From NCBI GenBank assembly GCA_033794685.1, contig JARAYZ010000007.1: DNA of 64,000 nt; one strand, given 5' to 3'. The notes under the pieces are model-generated. The model ran no database searches, had not been told where the DNA came from, and saw only the letters and a list, made by a program, of their open reading frames with translations. Position numbers and translations under genes: made by a program. Positions within the stretch are counted from its first letter, which is position 1; every line of letters begins with the position of its first letter. Shown here piece by piece: positions 51,683 to 61,590 of the stretch. This stretch comes from Lentzea sp033794685 (GTDB lineage: Bacteria > Actinomycetota > Actinomycetes > Mycobacteriales > Pseudonocardiaceae).

Positions 51683-54600
51683 TCATCCACCTCCTTCCAC
51701 TATCCCGGTCGACACCAGTTCGTCGTCTCCTGGCATCGCGGTCACCGGCACGTAGCCGGTCTGGATCAGCTTGGTACCGCGGCGGGTCACGAGCTGGGCT
51801 CGTCCCGGTGGCAGAGTGCGAGGCGCTGCCTCTCCGAGGAACTTGCCCTCCTCCTTGGGATAGGAGAACAGCAACGCGGGCGTCCCCAGTTCCCACAACC
51901 GGCGCAGGACCGGGTCCATCATGGCGCGGATGCCGTTGGCACTGCTCCGCGCCACGATGAGGTGGAACCCGATGTGGACTCCCTGTGCCATCAGGGGAAG
52001 CAACGACTCCAGCGGCGTGGACATGCCCATTCCCCCGCTGGAGAACAACTCGTAGTCGTCGACCACGACGAACAGTTGCGGGCCTTCCCACCAGTCACGC
52101 CTGCGCAGGCGTTCCGACGAGATGTCAGGACCGGGCACCCTCTTCTGCAACGACACGGCGGCCTTGTTCGCCATCTCGGTCAACGCGTCGGACGCCACCA
52201 CCTGCCCGACGCGGTACTCCTCGGGAACCATGCCGTCGAGGTCCCTGCGGGAGTCCGCCACGAGGATCTTCGCCGCGCCCGACTCGTACCCGGCCACGAT
52301 CGACCTGAGCACGAGCCTCAACGCGTTGGTCTTCCCGGTTTCCGAGTCTCCCAGCAGGAACAGGTGCGGGATGGTCCCGAAGTCGTGCCACACCGAGTTG
52401 AGGCGCTGCTCGTCCTGACCGAGGCACACCTTCAGGTCGCCTTCCGGCTTCGGCAGGTCGACCACCGGCAGCTTGGTGGGGAGCAGCCGTACGCCAGGAG
52501 CGCTGCGGCCAGGCCAGAACGTCCTGATCTCCTCCACCACCGATTTCGTCGCGGCGGCGAGGTCTTCCGTGTCGCTCGCGCCGTCCAGGCGCGGCAGGGC
52601 GGCGAGGAAGTGGAACCCCGTCGTGGTGAGGCCGCGTCCCGGCTGGTTCGGCACGGTCGCCGCCTTGCGGCCCTTCACCTCCGACTCCATCGCGTCGCCG
52701 AGACGCAGTTCGAACCGGGTACCGAGAACGTCACGCAGCCACGGCCGGATCTCCGACCAGCGAGTAGAGGACACCATCAGGTGAATGCCGAACGACAGTC
52801 CCCTGGCCGCGATCTCGGTGAGCGTCGTCTCCAGGTCGCTGTAGTCCTGGCGCAGGGTGAACCAGCCGTCGATGATCAGGAACACCTCGCCGTGCGCGTC
52901 CTGGATTCGCCCTTCCCGCCGGGCGGCGCGATAGCCGGCCATCGACTCGAACCCGTGCTCGGCGAAGGCGGCTTCACGCGTCTCCATGACGTTGACGACC
53001 TCGGCCACCGTTCGCACCACTCGGTCGCGTTCCAGACGGGTGGCGATGGAGCCGACGTGCGGAAGGCCGCTGACCGACGTGATGCCGCCGCCACCGAAGT
53101 CGAGCCCGTAGAACTGCACCTCGTCAGGAGTGTGCGTGAGCGCGAGACCGAGGATGAGGGTGCGCAGCAACGTCGACTTGCCGGACATGGGAGCGCCGAC
53201 GATGCCGACATGACCGTCCGAACCGGACAGGTCCGCGATGAGAAGGTCACGCATCTGCTCGTAGGGCAGGTCGACAAGCCCTGCGGGAACGCGAAGCCGT
53301 CCACGGGCGGTGTCGTCGTCGACGATCATGCCGAGCTCGGGATGCGGCACGATGCTCGGCAACAGCGAGTCGAGGGTCGGCGACTCCGCGAGAGGCGGCA
53401 GCCACACCTGGCGTGCGGCGGGCCCGACGCCTTCCAGCCGGCCGATGAGCACGTCCGCCAGGCTCGGTGCATCCTCAGTGGACTCCTGCTCGTCGCTCTC
53501 CTGTTCGTCCTGTGAGGACTCGGGCTCCACGGTCACGATCTCGTGCGCACGCGGGCTCGGCTGGGTGTAGAACGGCACGATCTCGGTCGCGGCCAGTTCC
53601 GTCGTACTCCTGTCCCCCGACGGAGCCGTGGTGAGGCAGGGGCCGGACACGTAGGCGCCCTTGAACCTGGTGAGCGTGGTGGTGTCGACCTTGAGGTAGC
53701 CGTTGCCAGGGCCGGAAGGAAGCTCGTAGGCGTCCGCCACCCCGATGACGCTGCGAGACTCCATCGAGGAGAACGTCCGCAGCGCGACCCGGTAGGAGAG
53801 GTGTCCTTCGACCCGGTGAATGCGGCCCTCGTCAAGCCGCTGGGAAGCGAGCAGGAGATGCACGCCGAGGCTGCGTCCCAACCGGCCGATGGACACGAAC
53901 AGATCCATGAACTCCGGCTTGGCGCTGAGCAGTTCGCTGAACTCGTCGACGATCACGACCAGCGTCGGCAACGGCGGCAGCTTGCCACCGTTCAACCGCG
54001 CCTTCTCGTACTCGAAGAGCGACGAGTAGCCGCTGGCGCGCAGGATCTCCTGGCGCCGGGTCATCTCGCCGTTGAGCGAGTCCTGCATCCTGTCGACCAA
54101 CGGCAGCTCGTCCGCGAGGTTCGTGATCACCGCGGACGTGTGCGGCAGGCGGTCCATGCCGATGAAGGTGGCGCCGCCCTTGAAATCCACCAGGACGAGG
54201 TTGAGGACCTCCGACGAGTGCGTGGCCGCCAGACCGCACACCAGGGTGCGCAGCAGCTCACTCTTGCCGGAGCCGGTCGCGCCGATCAGCATTCCGTGGG
54301 GACCCATGCCCCCCTGCGCGGATTCCTTGAGGTCGAGCTCGACCACATCGCCGGACTCCGTGACGCCGATCGGCACCTGAAGCCGCGCCCGCTGGGGCGA
54401 CTTCTGCCGCCACTGCCCCTGCACGTCGAACGTGTGCACGTCACGGATGCCCAGCAGCGTGGTCAGCTCGAAGTCGTTGTCGAACGGAAGATCGGCGACG
54501 TCGACCGTGCCACCGGTACGTTTCGGAGCGAGCAGGCGGGCGAGTGTGTCGGCCTGAGCCATGGTCAGCACGTCGCTCGTGGCGGAGCCGGTCTCGCCTC

Positions 54601-55711
54601 CCGCGGGGAAGGTGACCTCTCCGTCACGGCAGGTCAACCGGAGAACCTTCTCCCCGCCTGGCAGCGCGCCCGTGGCGTCGAGCAGCACCGTGTTGCGCAG
54701 CCCCGGTCCGAACAGCGGCGAATGCTCGGGAATCGTGGCGAGGTGCGCCACGATCACGATCAGTGGTTCCGCCACTCCCGGCAGCGCGCTCTTGTCGTGG
54801 TCACCGCGTTCGAGCACCTCGGTGCCGAGCAGATCGAGCAACTCGTCGTGATCGCAGGTCAGCATCCGCAACGGACCGGCAGCGTCCCTGGCCTCCGGGT
54901 GGGCGCTGTGCGGCAACCACTTGACCCAGTCCCATTCAGCCTGGCTGGACGGTGAGGTGAGCACGGCGACGCGCAGCTCGTCCGGAGCGTGGAAGACCAC
55001 CATCTGAGCGATCATGGAACGCAGCAGGGCCGCGGCTTCTTCTCGCTCGCCCGCGAACTCGATGCTCGTGAAGCTCCGCAGCCCGACGGAGACCGGGATA
55101 CCGGTCACGGTCCGGTACGTCTCGGCGAACCGGCGCAGCGAGATCGCCGACAACGGTTCCAGGTCCTCGATCGGCTTGGTGGACGGCGGCGTGAAGGTCA
55201 TGGCCGCCTGCTGGCTGCCGAGCCCGATCCTCACCCTGCCGAAGTCGTCGTGACTGCCGCGCCGCTCCCACAGGCGCGGACTGCCGGCGAGCGACCACAA
55301 CCAGGCCGGATCGGGGTTGTTCCACATGACGGCGGCGCGCTGCTGGTTGCCCGCCTCTCGCGCCCTGCGGCGTAGCTGGCTGACGTAACGCAGGTAGTCA
55401 CGCCGCTCCGAGTTGAGTTTGCCCTTGCGGTCAGCGCCGCCGCGCACCAGCTGACCGATCGCCATCGCCACCATGCCGAGGCCCATCGCACCGGACATGA
55501 TCAGGATGAACGGCCCGCCGGAGGCAGGACCGGACGAGAAGACCAGGACCATCGCCACCGGGGCGATCGCCATCGGCAGGAACGTCAGCACCGAGGAGAG
55601 GTCACGCGGGGCAGGCTCCGGCATCACCGGGGGTTCCTGCAACTCCTCCTCGCCCTCCGGCATCGCGGGCCCCTCGGCGCGAAGACCGCGCCGCACGGTG
55701 AAGGTGCTCAT
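51683..55711 (-). CDS. eccC: T7SS FtsK/SpoIIIE-type ATPase EccC (fused, three ATPase domains)
   Basis: The protein has 1342 residues. Two membrane helices lie at about 40-57 and 67-89, followed by a DUF-type region and three FtsK/SpoIIIE modules. Walker A sequences: GATGSGKSE (477-485), GAPMSGKS (839-846) and GDSETGKT (1121-1128). Walker B-like motifs: LVVIVDEFS, FLIIDGW and FVVVDDYE. Only the first keeps Asp-Glu, as in other EccC proteins where the first module does the work and the others bind substrates. It is a single polypeptide rather than split EccCa/EccCb. The ATG overlaps the upstream stop by four bases. Confidence 0.95.
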   Translation of the reverse strand: MSTFTVRRGLRAEGPAMPEGEEELQEPPVMPEPAPRDLSSVLTFLPMAIAPVAMVLVFSSGPASGGPFILIMSGAMGLGMVAMAIGQLVRGGADRKGKLNSERRDYLRYVSQLRRRAREAGNQQRAAVMWNNPDPAWLWSLAGSPRLWERRGSHDDFGRVRIGLGSQQAAMTFTPPSTKPIEDLEPLSAISLRRFAETYRTVTGIPVSVGLRSFTSIEFAGEREEAAALLRSMIAQMVVFHAPDELRVAVLTSPSSQAEWDWVKWLPHSAHPEARDAAGPLRMLTCDHDELLDLLGTEVLERGDHDKSALPGVAEPLIVIVAHLATIPEHSPLFGPGLRNTVLLDATGALPGGEKVLRLTCRDGEVTFPAGGETGSATSDVLTMAQADTLARLLAPKRTGGTVDVADLPFDNDFELTTLLGIRDVHTFDVQGQWRQKSPQRARLQVPIGVTESGDVVELDLKESAQGGMGPHGMLIGATGSGKSELLRTLVCGLAATHSSEVLNLVLVDFKGGATFIGMDRLPHTSAVITNLADELPLVDRMQDSLNGEMTRRQEILRASGYSSLFEYEKARLNGGKLPPLPTLVVIVDEFSELLSAKPEFMDLFVSIGRLGRSLGVHLLLASQRLDEGRIHRVEGHLSYRVALRTFSSMESRSVIGVADAYELPSGPGNGYLKVDTTTLTRFKGAYVSGPCLTTAPSGDRSTTELAATEIVPFYTQPSPRAHEIVTVEPESSQDEQESDEQESTEDAPSLADVLIGRLEGVGPAARQVWLPPLAESPTLDSLLPSIVPHPELGMIVDDDTARGRLRVPAGLVDLPYEQMRDLLIADLSGSDGHVGIVGAPMSGKSTLLRTLILGLALTHTPDEVQFYGLDFGGGGITSVSGLPHVGSIATRLERDRVVRTVAEVVNVMETREAAFAEHGFESMAGYRAARREGRIQDAHGEVFLIIDGWFTLRQDYSDLETTLTEIAARGLSFGIHLMVSSTRWSEIRPWLRDVLGTRFELRLGDAMESEVKGRKAATVPNQPGRGLTTTGFHFLAALPRLDGASDTEDLAAATKSVVEEIRTFWPGRSAPGVRLLPTKLPVVDLPKPEGDLKVCLGQDEQRLNSVWHDFGTIPHLFLLGDSETGKTNALRLVLRSIVAGYESGAAKILVADSRRDLDGMVPEEYRVGQVVASDALTEMANKAAVSLQKRVPGPDISSERLRRRDWWEGPQLFVVVDDYELFSSGGMGMSTPLESLLPLMAQGVHIGFHLIVARSSANGIRAMMDPVLRRLWELGTPALLFSYPKEEGKFLGEAAPRTLPPGRAQLVTRRGTKLIQTGYVPVTAMPGDDELVSTGIVEGGG

Positions 55712-58700
55712 TCGATCACCCCCAGCGTCGTGGGCCTCGGCCCGCCGGCCCAGGCTCCGTCATCCTGCTTGAGCAGGTCGACCGCCCTGCGTTCGGTCTC
55801 CTCGGCCTCCTCGTCCTGCGTTTCCTCGTCCTCTGGCAGGTCCCCGTCGCCGGTCAGCGCTTCGGCGCATCCCTCGCCCGGCTCAGCCTTGAACGGTCGT
55901 GGCACGTAGTCGCTGGCGTCGAACCGGCCAGGCAACGATTCCGCTTCGCCGTTGTGGCGGGAAGCGTGGCTCACTCCGCGCTCCCACACGGTCGACTCGC
56001 GGAGCGTGTAGTCCGGGGTGGAGGCTTCCCTGTCCGCCTCCTTGCCACGTCCCTTCAGCAAGGCAGAGGCCGAGGCAAGACCGAGCAGACCGGCGCCGAC
56101 CTCCCATGCCGAGAAGTCCTCGTCGTCCCCGGCCGGCCGCACGACAGCGACCCGGTCCGATGGGGGCGCGGACACGGCGTCGGGCACGAACGGGTTCTCG
56201 ATGGGCGCGCCGGGACGCACGTCGATACCGGCACCGGCGCCAGGAAGGCCGACGGCTCGCCTCTCTTCTCGTTGCTCGTCCAGCTCCGGCGTCACTGGGG
56301 TGACCGGATCGAGGTAGGGGTCGACGTGCGACGCGGTCCACTCCGGCAGCACCGCGTCCTCGCCGGACCGCGTCAGGGGTTCCGTGTTGCGCTGCGGCGG
56401 CTCACCCGTGCGTCCCGAGTTGACCGGAGGCACGCCCAGAGGCAGGGAGGGAACGATGCCGGGCACGGGAGACAGGTCGTTCGCCGCCAGCGAGGACCAG
56501 GACTCTCGCTCTCCCGGCGTCTCGGCAACCCCGCCGAGATCACCGAAACCAGAGGAAACCCCGCTCTCCCAAGGCTCCACCTCACCGCCCAGCAGACCCG
56601 ACGCGTCCGGCCGATCCCCACCAGCACCACCAGAACCACCCGGCGACATCGGCGGAGCCATCGGCGGCATCATCGGCATACCACCCGACTGACCCGAGGC
56701 AACCGCACCCTCCACAACAGACGGAGACCACGCCTCACGATCACCAGGCCGCTCCGCAACCCCACCCGGATCACCAAAACCGGACGGAACGTCACCCTTC
56801 CAAGGCTCCACCTCACCACCCAACAGACCCGACGCGTCCGGCCGATCCCCACCAGCACCACCAGAACCACCCGGCGACATCGGCGGAGCCATCGGCGGCA
56901 TCATCGGCATACCACCCGACTGANNNNNNNNNNNNNNNNNNNNNNNNNNNNNNNNNNNNNNNNNNNNNNNNNNNNNNNNNNNNNNNNNNNNNNNNNNNNN
57001 NNNNNNNNNNNNNNNNNNNNNCCCAACAGACCCGACGCGTCCGGCCGATCCCCACCAGCACCACCAGAACCACCCGGCGACATCGGCGGAGCCATCGGCG
57101 GCATCATCGGCATACCACCCGTGCCGCCGCCGCTCAGGCCAAGTCCAGGCTGGTCGGTCGTGCCGGGAGTGTTCGTCAGCGGATCACGCAGGTTCGAGGT
57201 GTCCAGGTTGGGGGCGGGCGAAAGGCTGCCAGGCGCGTCCACCGCACCCGGCGGCTCCACCGGGTTGAACGGAGTGAGCTCGGGTGTCTTCCCTCCCGCA
57301 CCGCCACCCGTGCCACCACCGGAGCCACCGGGAATGCTCGGCGGAACCAGCGGCGAGATCGGGTTCACCTTCGGATCGAACGGCGTGATGCCAGGAATCG
57401 TCGGCGGCGTCACGCCGCCGATCTGACCGCCCCCGGAGCCGGTATCGCCGGGTCCTGGCAGCGTGGGAGGCGCGGTCGGGTCCAGCTTCGACAGATCGGG
57501 GGTACGCGGGTTCGCACCGCTCGGCGGTGCGATGGACCCGAACGGCGTCGGCGTGGTCAGCGGCGGTGTGGTCGGCGTGAACGAGCCAGGAGCGTCGACC
57601 CCTCCGGGGCCGGACAGGTTCGGCGGTGTGACCGAGCCGAGGGTGTCCGGCGGGGTCAGGGTCGGACTCGGGCTCGGGGTCAGCGAGTCGAGGTTCGGGC
57701 TTGGCGTCAGCGCGTCGAGGTTCGGGGGCGCCACGGTCGGAGCGTCGGTCGGGCTGTCTCCCAGCTTGGGAGGTAGGGGCGACGTCGGCGGCGGCTCGAT
57801 GACCGCGGTGTTGGGCGGGTCCTCGATGCTGCCGCTGGGGGGAGGTTGCGTGGTGCCGGTCGGCGGAGGAACCGTGCTCACGAAAGGAGGACTGTTCTTC
57901 GGGGGACCCGTTTCCTCCTCCGTTCCAGGACCGCTCACCGTCGCGGGAACGTGCTTGGGCAGGCCGCCACCCGTCTCGCCGCTGCCTCCACCCGTGCTGC
58001 CGGGCGGTCCGGACGTGGCGCCACGGGGAGCGCCGACCGGCGTCAACGTGGTGTCGAAGGTGGTGTGCTCGTACTTCTGCGCCAGGGTTTTCAGCACCTT
58101 GCGCATGTCGTTGGTCATCGCCTCGACGACCCTGGGGAACTTGCTGACCTCGACCAGGCCGTTCGGCAGGGTGACGTCGATGGCCTGGCTGTGGGTCCTG
58201 GCCGAGGCGTTGTGCAGGAACGCCATGCGCCTGACTTCGCTCGCGTAGTGCAGGTCGATCGCGTGGACGGACTGCCTGGCCCAATCGAGGTACTGCCCTG
58301 CCTGGTGCAGTTGGAGCGGCACCGGACCCAGCTGAGCGGCTCCTCCGTCCAGCTGCGTCGCATGGTTCAGAAACGCCTGGGCGAACTGGGTCATCATGAT
58401 CCGGAACGCTGTGGCGGCCTCGCCCTTCCAGGGCCCGTCTTCTCCCGCGAGTGCTTCCGAGTGCTTGGCGAGCGTCTTGCCGATGGTGCGCAGCACGGTT
58501 TGCACCTCAAGGAAGGTGACGGCGGCGCTCCACAGCGTCTGCGGGTCGGACGGGCCATCGACGAGATCCTCACGCGAGGTGGAGGAGACAGCGGCTCCGT
58601 TCCAGATCGAGGCCTTGATCGCCTTCCAGTCCCACTTGTCGTAGTCACCCCTGGTGAGACCGTCCTGCTCGGAGCGCGCGATGAGCTCGCCCTGCGGTCC

Positions 58701-58763
58701 GACTCTGAACCCGTTGGGCGCGTTGCCCTGGTCGTCGGGAGGGCTCGTCGGTTGATCACCCAT
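55708..58763 (-). CDS. Proline-rich PPE-like T7SS protein with 77-aa repeats, broken by an assembly gap
   Basis: The two open frames (58763 down to the Ns; Ns to 55708) are one gene: the gap lies inside a tandem repeat and its length alone puts the halves out of frame. The N-terminal 230 residues are helical, with LWSAAVTFLEVQTVLRTIGK, GPWKGEAATAFRIMMTQFAQ (a WxG-like turn) and YLDWARQSVHAIDLHYASEV, recalling PPE/WXG-type substrates. A very long Pro/Thr/Gly region follows, then repeats containing MPMMPPMAPPMSPGGSGGA and DRPDASGLLGGEVEPW. The C-terminus is acidic (EDEETQDEEAEETERRAVDL). It overlaps eccC. Likely a secreted or surface structural substrate or partner of the ESX system. Confidence 0.65.
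56588..57125 (-). repeat. 231-bp (77-aa) tandem coding repeat, at least three copies
   Basis: The same stretch encoding GGMPMMPPMAPPMSPGGSGG and the following GAGGDRPDASGLL begins at 56588 and 56819, exactly 231 bp apart, and again at 57022 after the gap. Copies are almost identical at the DNA level, which explains the failed assembly. Confidence 0.85.
56924..57021. other. Assembly gap (98 Ns)
   Basis: A run of N inside the 231-bp repeat. Between copies 1 and 2 the sequence after the same boundary is 126 bp long. A true gap of 126 bp (or 126 plus a multiple of 231) would restore both repeat register and reading frame. Confidence 0.95.
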
Positions 58764-58826
58764 GGTGAGTTGCCTTCGCGTGAGACAGGGCCGGAACCGG
58801 GACTGGTTGGAACGACAGGTGACGAA

Positions 58827-59450
58827 TCAGATCGTTGGCGAGGTCGTCGTCGGCGGAGAGGTCGTCGTAGTAGGCGGCGACGTCGGGCCACCGGTCGTCG
58901 TCGGTGGCAGCGTCGAGGTGGGAGGGGCGGACAGGACATCTGCTCCACCGACCGCCTTGGTGATCTCCGGCCTGGCGGCGTGGAGAACCTCCAGAAGGTC
59001 ATCCCCTGTCGCCTTGTTCAACTCCTCGGAGTTGGTGACGGTGAGCGCGAACGCCTCCAGGTCATCCGCGCTCAGTTTGAAAGCGTGGATCGCCTGAACG
59101 ACGAACTCCCTGGTTGACCCGTGAATCGAAGGAGAACCGTTGACACCGACCACCTTCGAGGTCAGCTCCTTCGCGTCGTAGAACCCACCAGGAGCCAGCC
59201 GCACGCCGTCCAGCTTCGGCAGCAGCCCGCGCAGCCAGCCCTCGAACGTCCTGAGATTCCCGGCGAAATGCCGCAGCGCGTCGGTGTTCACTCGTATGTC
59301 GGTGCCACCGCCCTCGCCAGTGGTAGGCGATCGAGGCGGCTGGTAGACGCCCGCCAGACGGTCGTCAGGCCGCCCTTTCCACTCCCCCACCGACTCGTTG
59401 AACCCGCCGGTGTATTTGTTGGGCACTGCGTTGTTGTAGTCAAAGCCCAC
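58827..59450 (-). CDS. T7SS-locus protein with Thr/Pro-rich tail
   Basis: The 207-residue protein starts at the GTG at 59450 (GFDYNNAVPNKYTGGFNESV) with AAGGAG six bases upstream. The body (about 55-165) is helical (DALRHFAGNLRTFEGWLRGL, STREFVVQAIHAFKLSADDL) and resembles long WXG100-like or ESX-substrate helical hairpins without a WxG. The last 35 residues are almost only Thr, Pro and Ser. It is positioned between the WXG100 pair and the PPE-like gene, so is probably a substrate or co-secreted partner. No named family. Confidence 0.6.
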   Translation of the reverse strand: MGFDYNNAVPNKYTGGFNESVGEWKGRPDDRLAGVYQPPRSPTTGEGGGTDIRVNTDALRHFAGNLRTFEGWLRGLLPKLDGVRLAPGGFYDAKELTSKVVGVNGSPSIHGSTREFVVQAIHAFKLSADDLEAFALTVTNSEELNKATGDDLLEVLHAARPEITKAVGGADVLSAPPTSTLPPTTTGGPTSPPTTTTSPPTTTSPTI

Positions 59451-59550
59451 AATGCGCTCCTTGTTTGTTCCGTCGAGCAATCGCTCCGAGACGGCAGAGC
59501 GAGCGACCGTGATGCCGCACAGAAGCGGCATCACGGGCTCGCCGGATTCC

Positions 59551-59841
59551 TCAGCTGCCCCAGCGCTTCATTCCGTTGCGCTCGGTCATCGCGTACTGGA
59601 CGCCGATGTCGTTGAGCGCGCCCTTCACGCTTTCCAGCGTCATCGGCATACGAGCCGCCGCGGCGTCCCACTGCTGCTTCGCGCTGACGTAGCTGAGCTT
59701 GGCTCCGTCGGACCAGTCGTACAGAAGCTTCTGCACCTGGGCGTCCATTCGCTCCAGCTCGTCCCTGAGCTGCTTCGAGACGGTGGCCATGTGCTGACAG
59801 AAGGCGTCAGCCTGGGCCCGGTTGAACGTGTAGGTGGTCAA
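59551..59841 (-). CDS. WXG100-family protein, WSDG variant
   Basis: The 96-residue protein starts at a TTG (TTYTFNRAQADAFCQHMATV) with AAGGAC upstream. Two helices flank the turn: LRDELERMDAQVQKLLYDW and KLSYVSAKQQWDAAAARMPM. The turn reads W-S-D-G, one residue longer than the classical W-x-G. Size and position beside another WXG100 gene support an EsxA/EsxB-like heterodimer exported by this ESX system. Confidence 0.75.
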   Translation of the reverse strand: MTTYTFNRAQADAFCQHMATVSKQLRDELERMDAQVQKLLYDWSDGAKLSYVSAKQQWDAAAARMPMTLESVKGALNDIGVQYAMTERNGMKRWGS

Positions 59842-59885
59842 GTCACTGTCCTTTCAAGGGATTCGCCGGCCAGAGTCAGGTTCGA

Positions 59886-60215
59886 CTAGAAGCCGTCGAG
59901 GCCAGCGTTCGCACCGACCGGAAGGGACGTGGCGATGCGAGCGTTCGCGTCCTCACTCGCCTGGATTTCCTTGCTGTTCGTCTGCATGTCGGCGGCCATC
60001 TGACCCAACAGGCCGTTGATCGTCCTGCAGTCCGCCATCCACCGCGCCACCGCGTTCTGGAACGCCGTGGCGGCATTGCCGGTCCAGGTACCCGAAAGAT
60101 CGACCAATGCACGATGAACGCTGGTCGCGCTCTGCTCCGAGAAAGTCTTGGTGCTGAGGAAGTGCTCAGCAGCCTTGTGCATTCCCGGCGTCGTGGTTGA
60201 CACAGTTCCGGACAT
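59886..60215 (-). CDS. WXG100-family protein (Esx-like)
   Basis: This 109-residue protein has an excellent AAGGAG site 7 bases before the ATG. The turn is a canonical W-T-G (DLSGTWTGNAATAFQNAVAR), between helices EQSATSVHRALVDL and CRTINGLLGQMAADMQTNSK. It is the first gene after the terminator at 60445-60486, so the promoter of the T7SS operon probably lies in 60216-60444. Partner of the following WXG100 protein. Confidence 0.9.
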   Translation of the reverse strand: MSGTVSTTTPGMHKAAEHFLSTKTFSEQSATSVHRALVDLSGTWTGNAATAFQNAVARWMADCRTINGLLGQMAADMQTNSKEIQASEDANARIATSLPVGANAGLDGF

Positions 60216-60444
60216 TTATCATCTCCTTTGTCAAAGCTGGAACAGACGACGGGTTGCACCGCCATGTCCAAGCCCACCACGAGAATCACGGCTGCGGCAG
60301 CCCCTCCGCCACCCAACTGCCCTTGAGGTCCCCCCGCCCGGCACGTTCACCCTTGCCCGAACCACGGGCGCGAATAGTTCCGCACGGCAGCGACCACGGG
60401 CGCCGTAACACTGGGGAAACACGAAAACACGAACAAAACGACAA

Positions 60445-60486
60445 CGGCCGACCGAGTCTGAGCAGATGCTCAGGCTCGGTCGGCCG
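60445..60486 (-). terminator. Terminator hairpin between T7SS transcription units
   Basis: CGGCCGACCGAGTCTGAGCA (60445-60464) and its complement (60467-60486) form a 20-bp stem with one mismatch. It lies 99 bp after the stop of the T7SS-associated gene and upstream of the WXG100 gene. The remaining bases of 60216-60584 hold no gene and presumably carry the operon promoter. Confidence 0.75.
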
Positions 60487-60584
60487 ACGGCTTGGCCGGC
60501 ACGGAGCCGGATCGTGCCGATGGCGGGCAGGCGACATCGAGGCGCGACGACGTTCCCCGCGCCGCCAGGAGAGTCGCGAAGGGC

Positions 60585-61319
60585 TCAGCTCTGGCCGGAG
60601 ACGCCATCCTCAGGAGCGCTGCCCGTGGGAGCGCTGCCTGCCTCGTCCACGGCGCTCTCCTGGAGCTCCGGCAGGTCTACGACATCGACGACGGCCCCTG
60701 GGGGGCTCCACGGCGCCACCTGGAGATCGGTGGCCTCCTGATGCTCCGCGTACAGCTCAGCGGCCCGTTCGTCGTCCAGCATCAACGTCTCGCGGATGAA
60801 GTCACCGGTCAGGCGTACGGCCGCGGGACTTCCGGGGTTGAAGAACACGTCGATGCCATCCGCGAGCAGCACGACCAGTTCCTCCAGGTCGATCCGCCGC
60901 CAGTCCGGCGCGCTCACCCGCTGCCGGTGCAGTTCGCCGGTGGCGATGACGACACACTGAAGCTGATCGGGAGAGTTCATGATCAGCGGGCGGCCGTCGC
61001 CGTTCATCGCGATGTCGAACAGGGAGTCCCGCAGCATGAGCTGGATGTGCTCGGCCTCCGCCCGTTGCTGCATCACCAGCCTCAGCACGGCGTCCAGCGG
61101 GTCCGTGGGCGATTCGGCGTCCGATGGCACGTGTTCGGGATTCGCGCGGAACTTTCCCAGGGTCCCGTCGCTTTCGACGGGCCACATGCCCACCACGGCT
61201 TCGATCGGCGGCGTCTCGTCCTCTGTCTTCGGGTGCCACGCCGGGTCCATGAGGAGGAACCAGTTCTCCATCGCACCAGCTGGTTCGGTGTCCTGCGATG
61301 TGTCGGTCACGGTGTCCAT
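60585..61319 (-). CDS. Type VII secretion system-associated protein
   Basis: The 244-residue protein starts at the ATG at 61319, with AGGA six bases upstream; the longer frame has no support. Recognisable blocks of actinobacterial T7SS-associated proteins are ENWFLLMDPAWHP, IEAVVGMWPVESDGTLGKFR, ESPTDPLDAVLRLV, PDWRRIDLEELVVLLADGID and FFNPGSPAAVRLTGDFIRET. It is soluble with an acidic C-terminal tail. The function is unknown; consistent linkage to ESX loci suggests a cytosolic accessory factor. Confidence 0.75.
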   Translation of the reverse strand: MDTVTDTSQDTEPAGAMENWFLLMDPAWHPKTEDETPPIEAVVGMWPVESDGTLGKFRANPEHVPSDAESPTDPLDAVLRLVMQQRAEAEHIQLMLRDSLFDIAMNGDGRPLIMNSPDQLQCVVIATGELHRQRVSAPDWRRIDLEELVVLLADGIDVFFNPGSPAAVRLTGDFIRETLMLDDERAAELYAEHQEATDLQVAPWSPPGAVVDVVDLPELQESAVDEAGSAPTGSAPEDGVSGQS

Positions 61320-61590
61320 GACGATTCCTCGCTCCTCAGGATGCAGGTCCTCCAGGAAGGACAGCGGCTGGGCCGAGTTTCCCACGGGGCGGGAACCACT
61401 GCCGCACACAGTGCACGACCACCCCGCCACAACTGCCTCTACTACCCGCCGTCAGGGATTGCGTCTCATTTCGAGCTCCCGGCGTTCGCGCCGAGTGCCG
61501 AGTGCTGATGCGCAATACCGCGCCCTGGGACGCCCTCAACCCAAGAATCGTTCGCGCGACTCGCGGGGGCCGGACTCTGCCAAGCCACGG

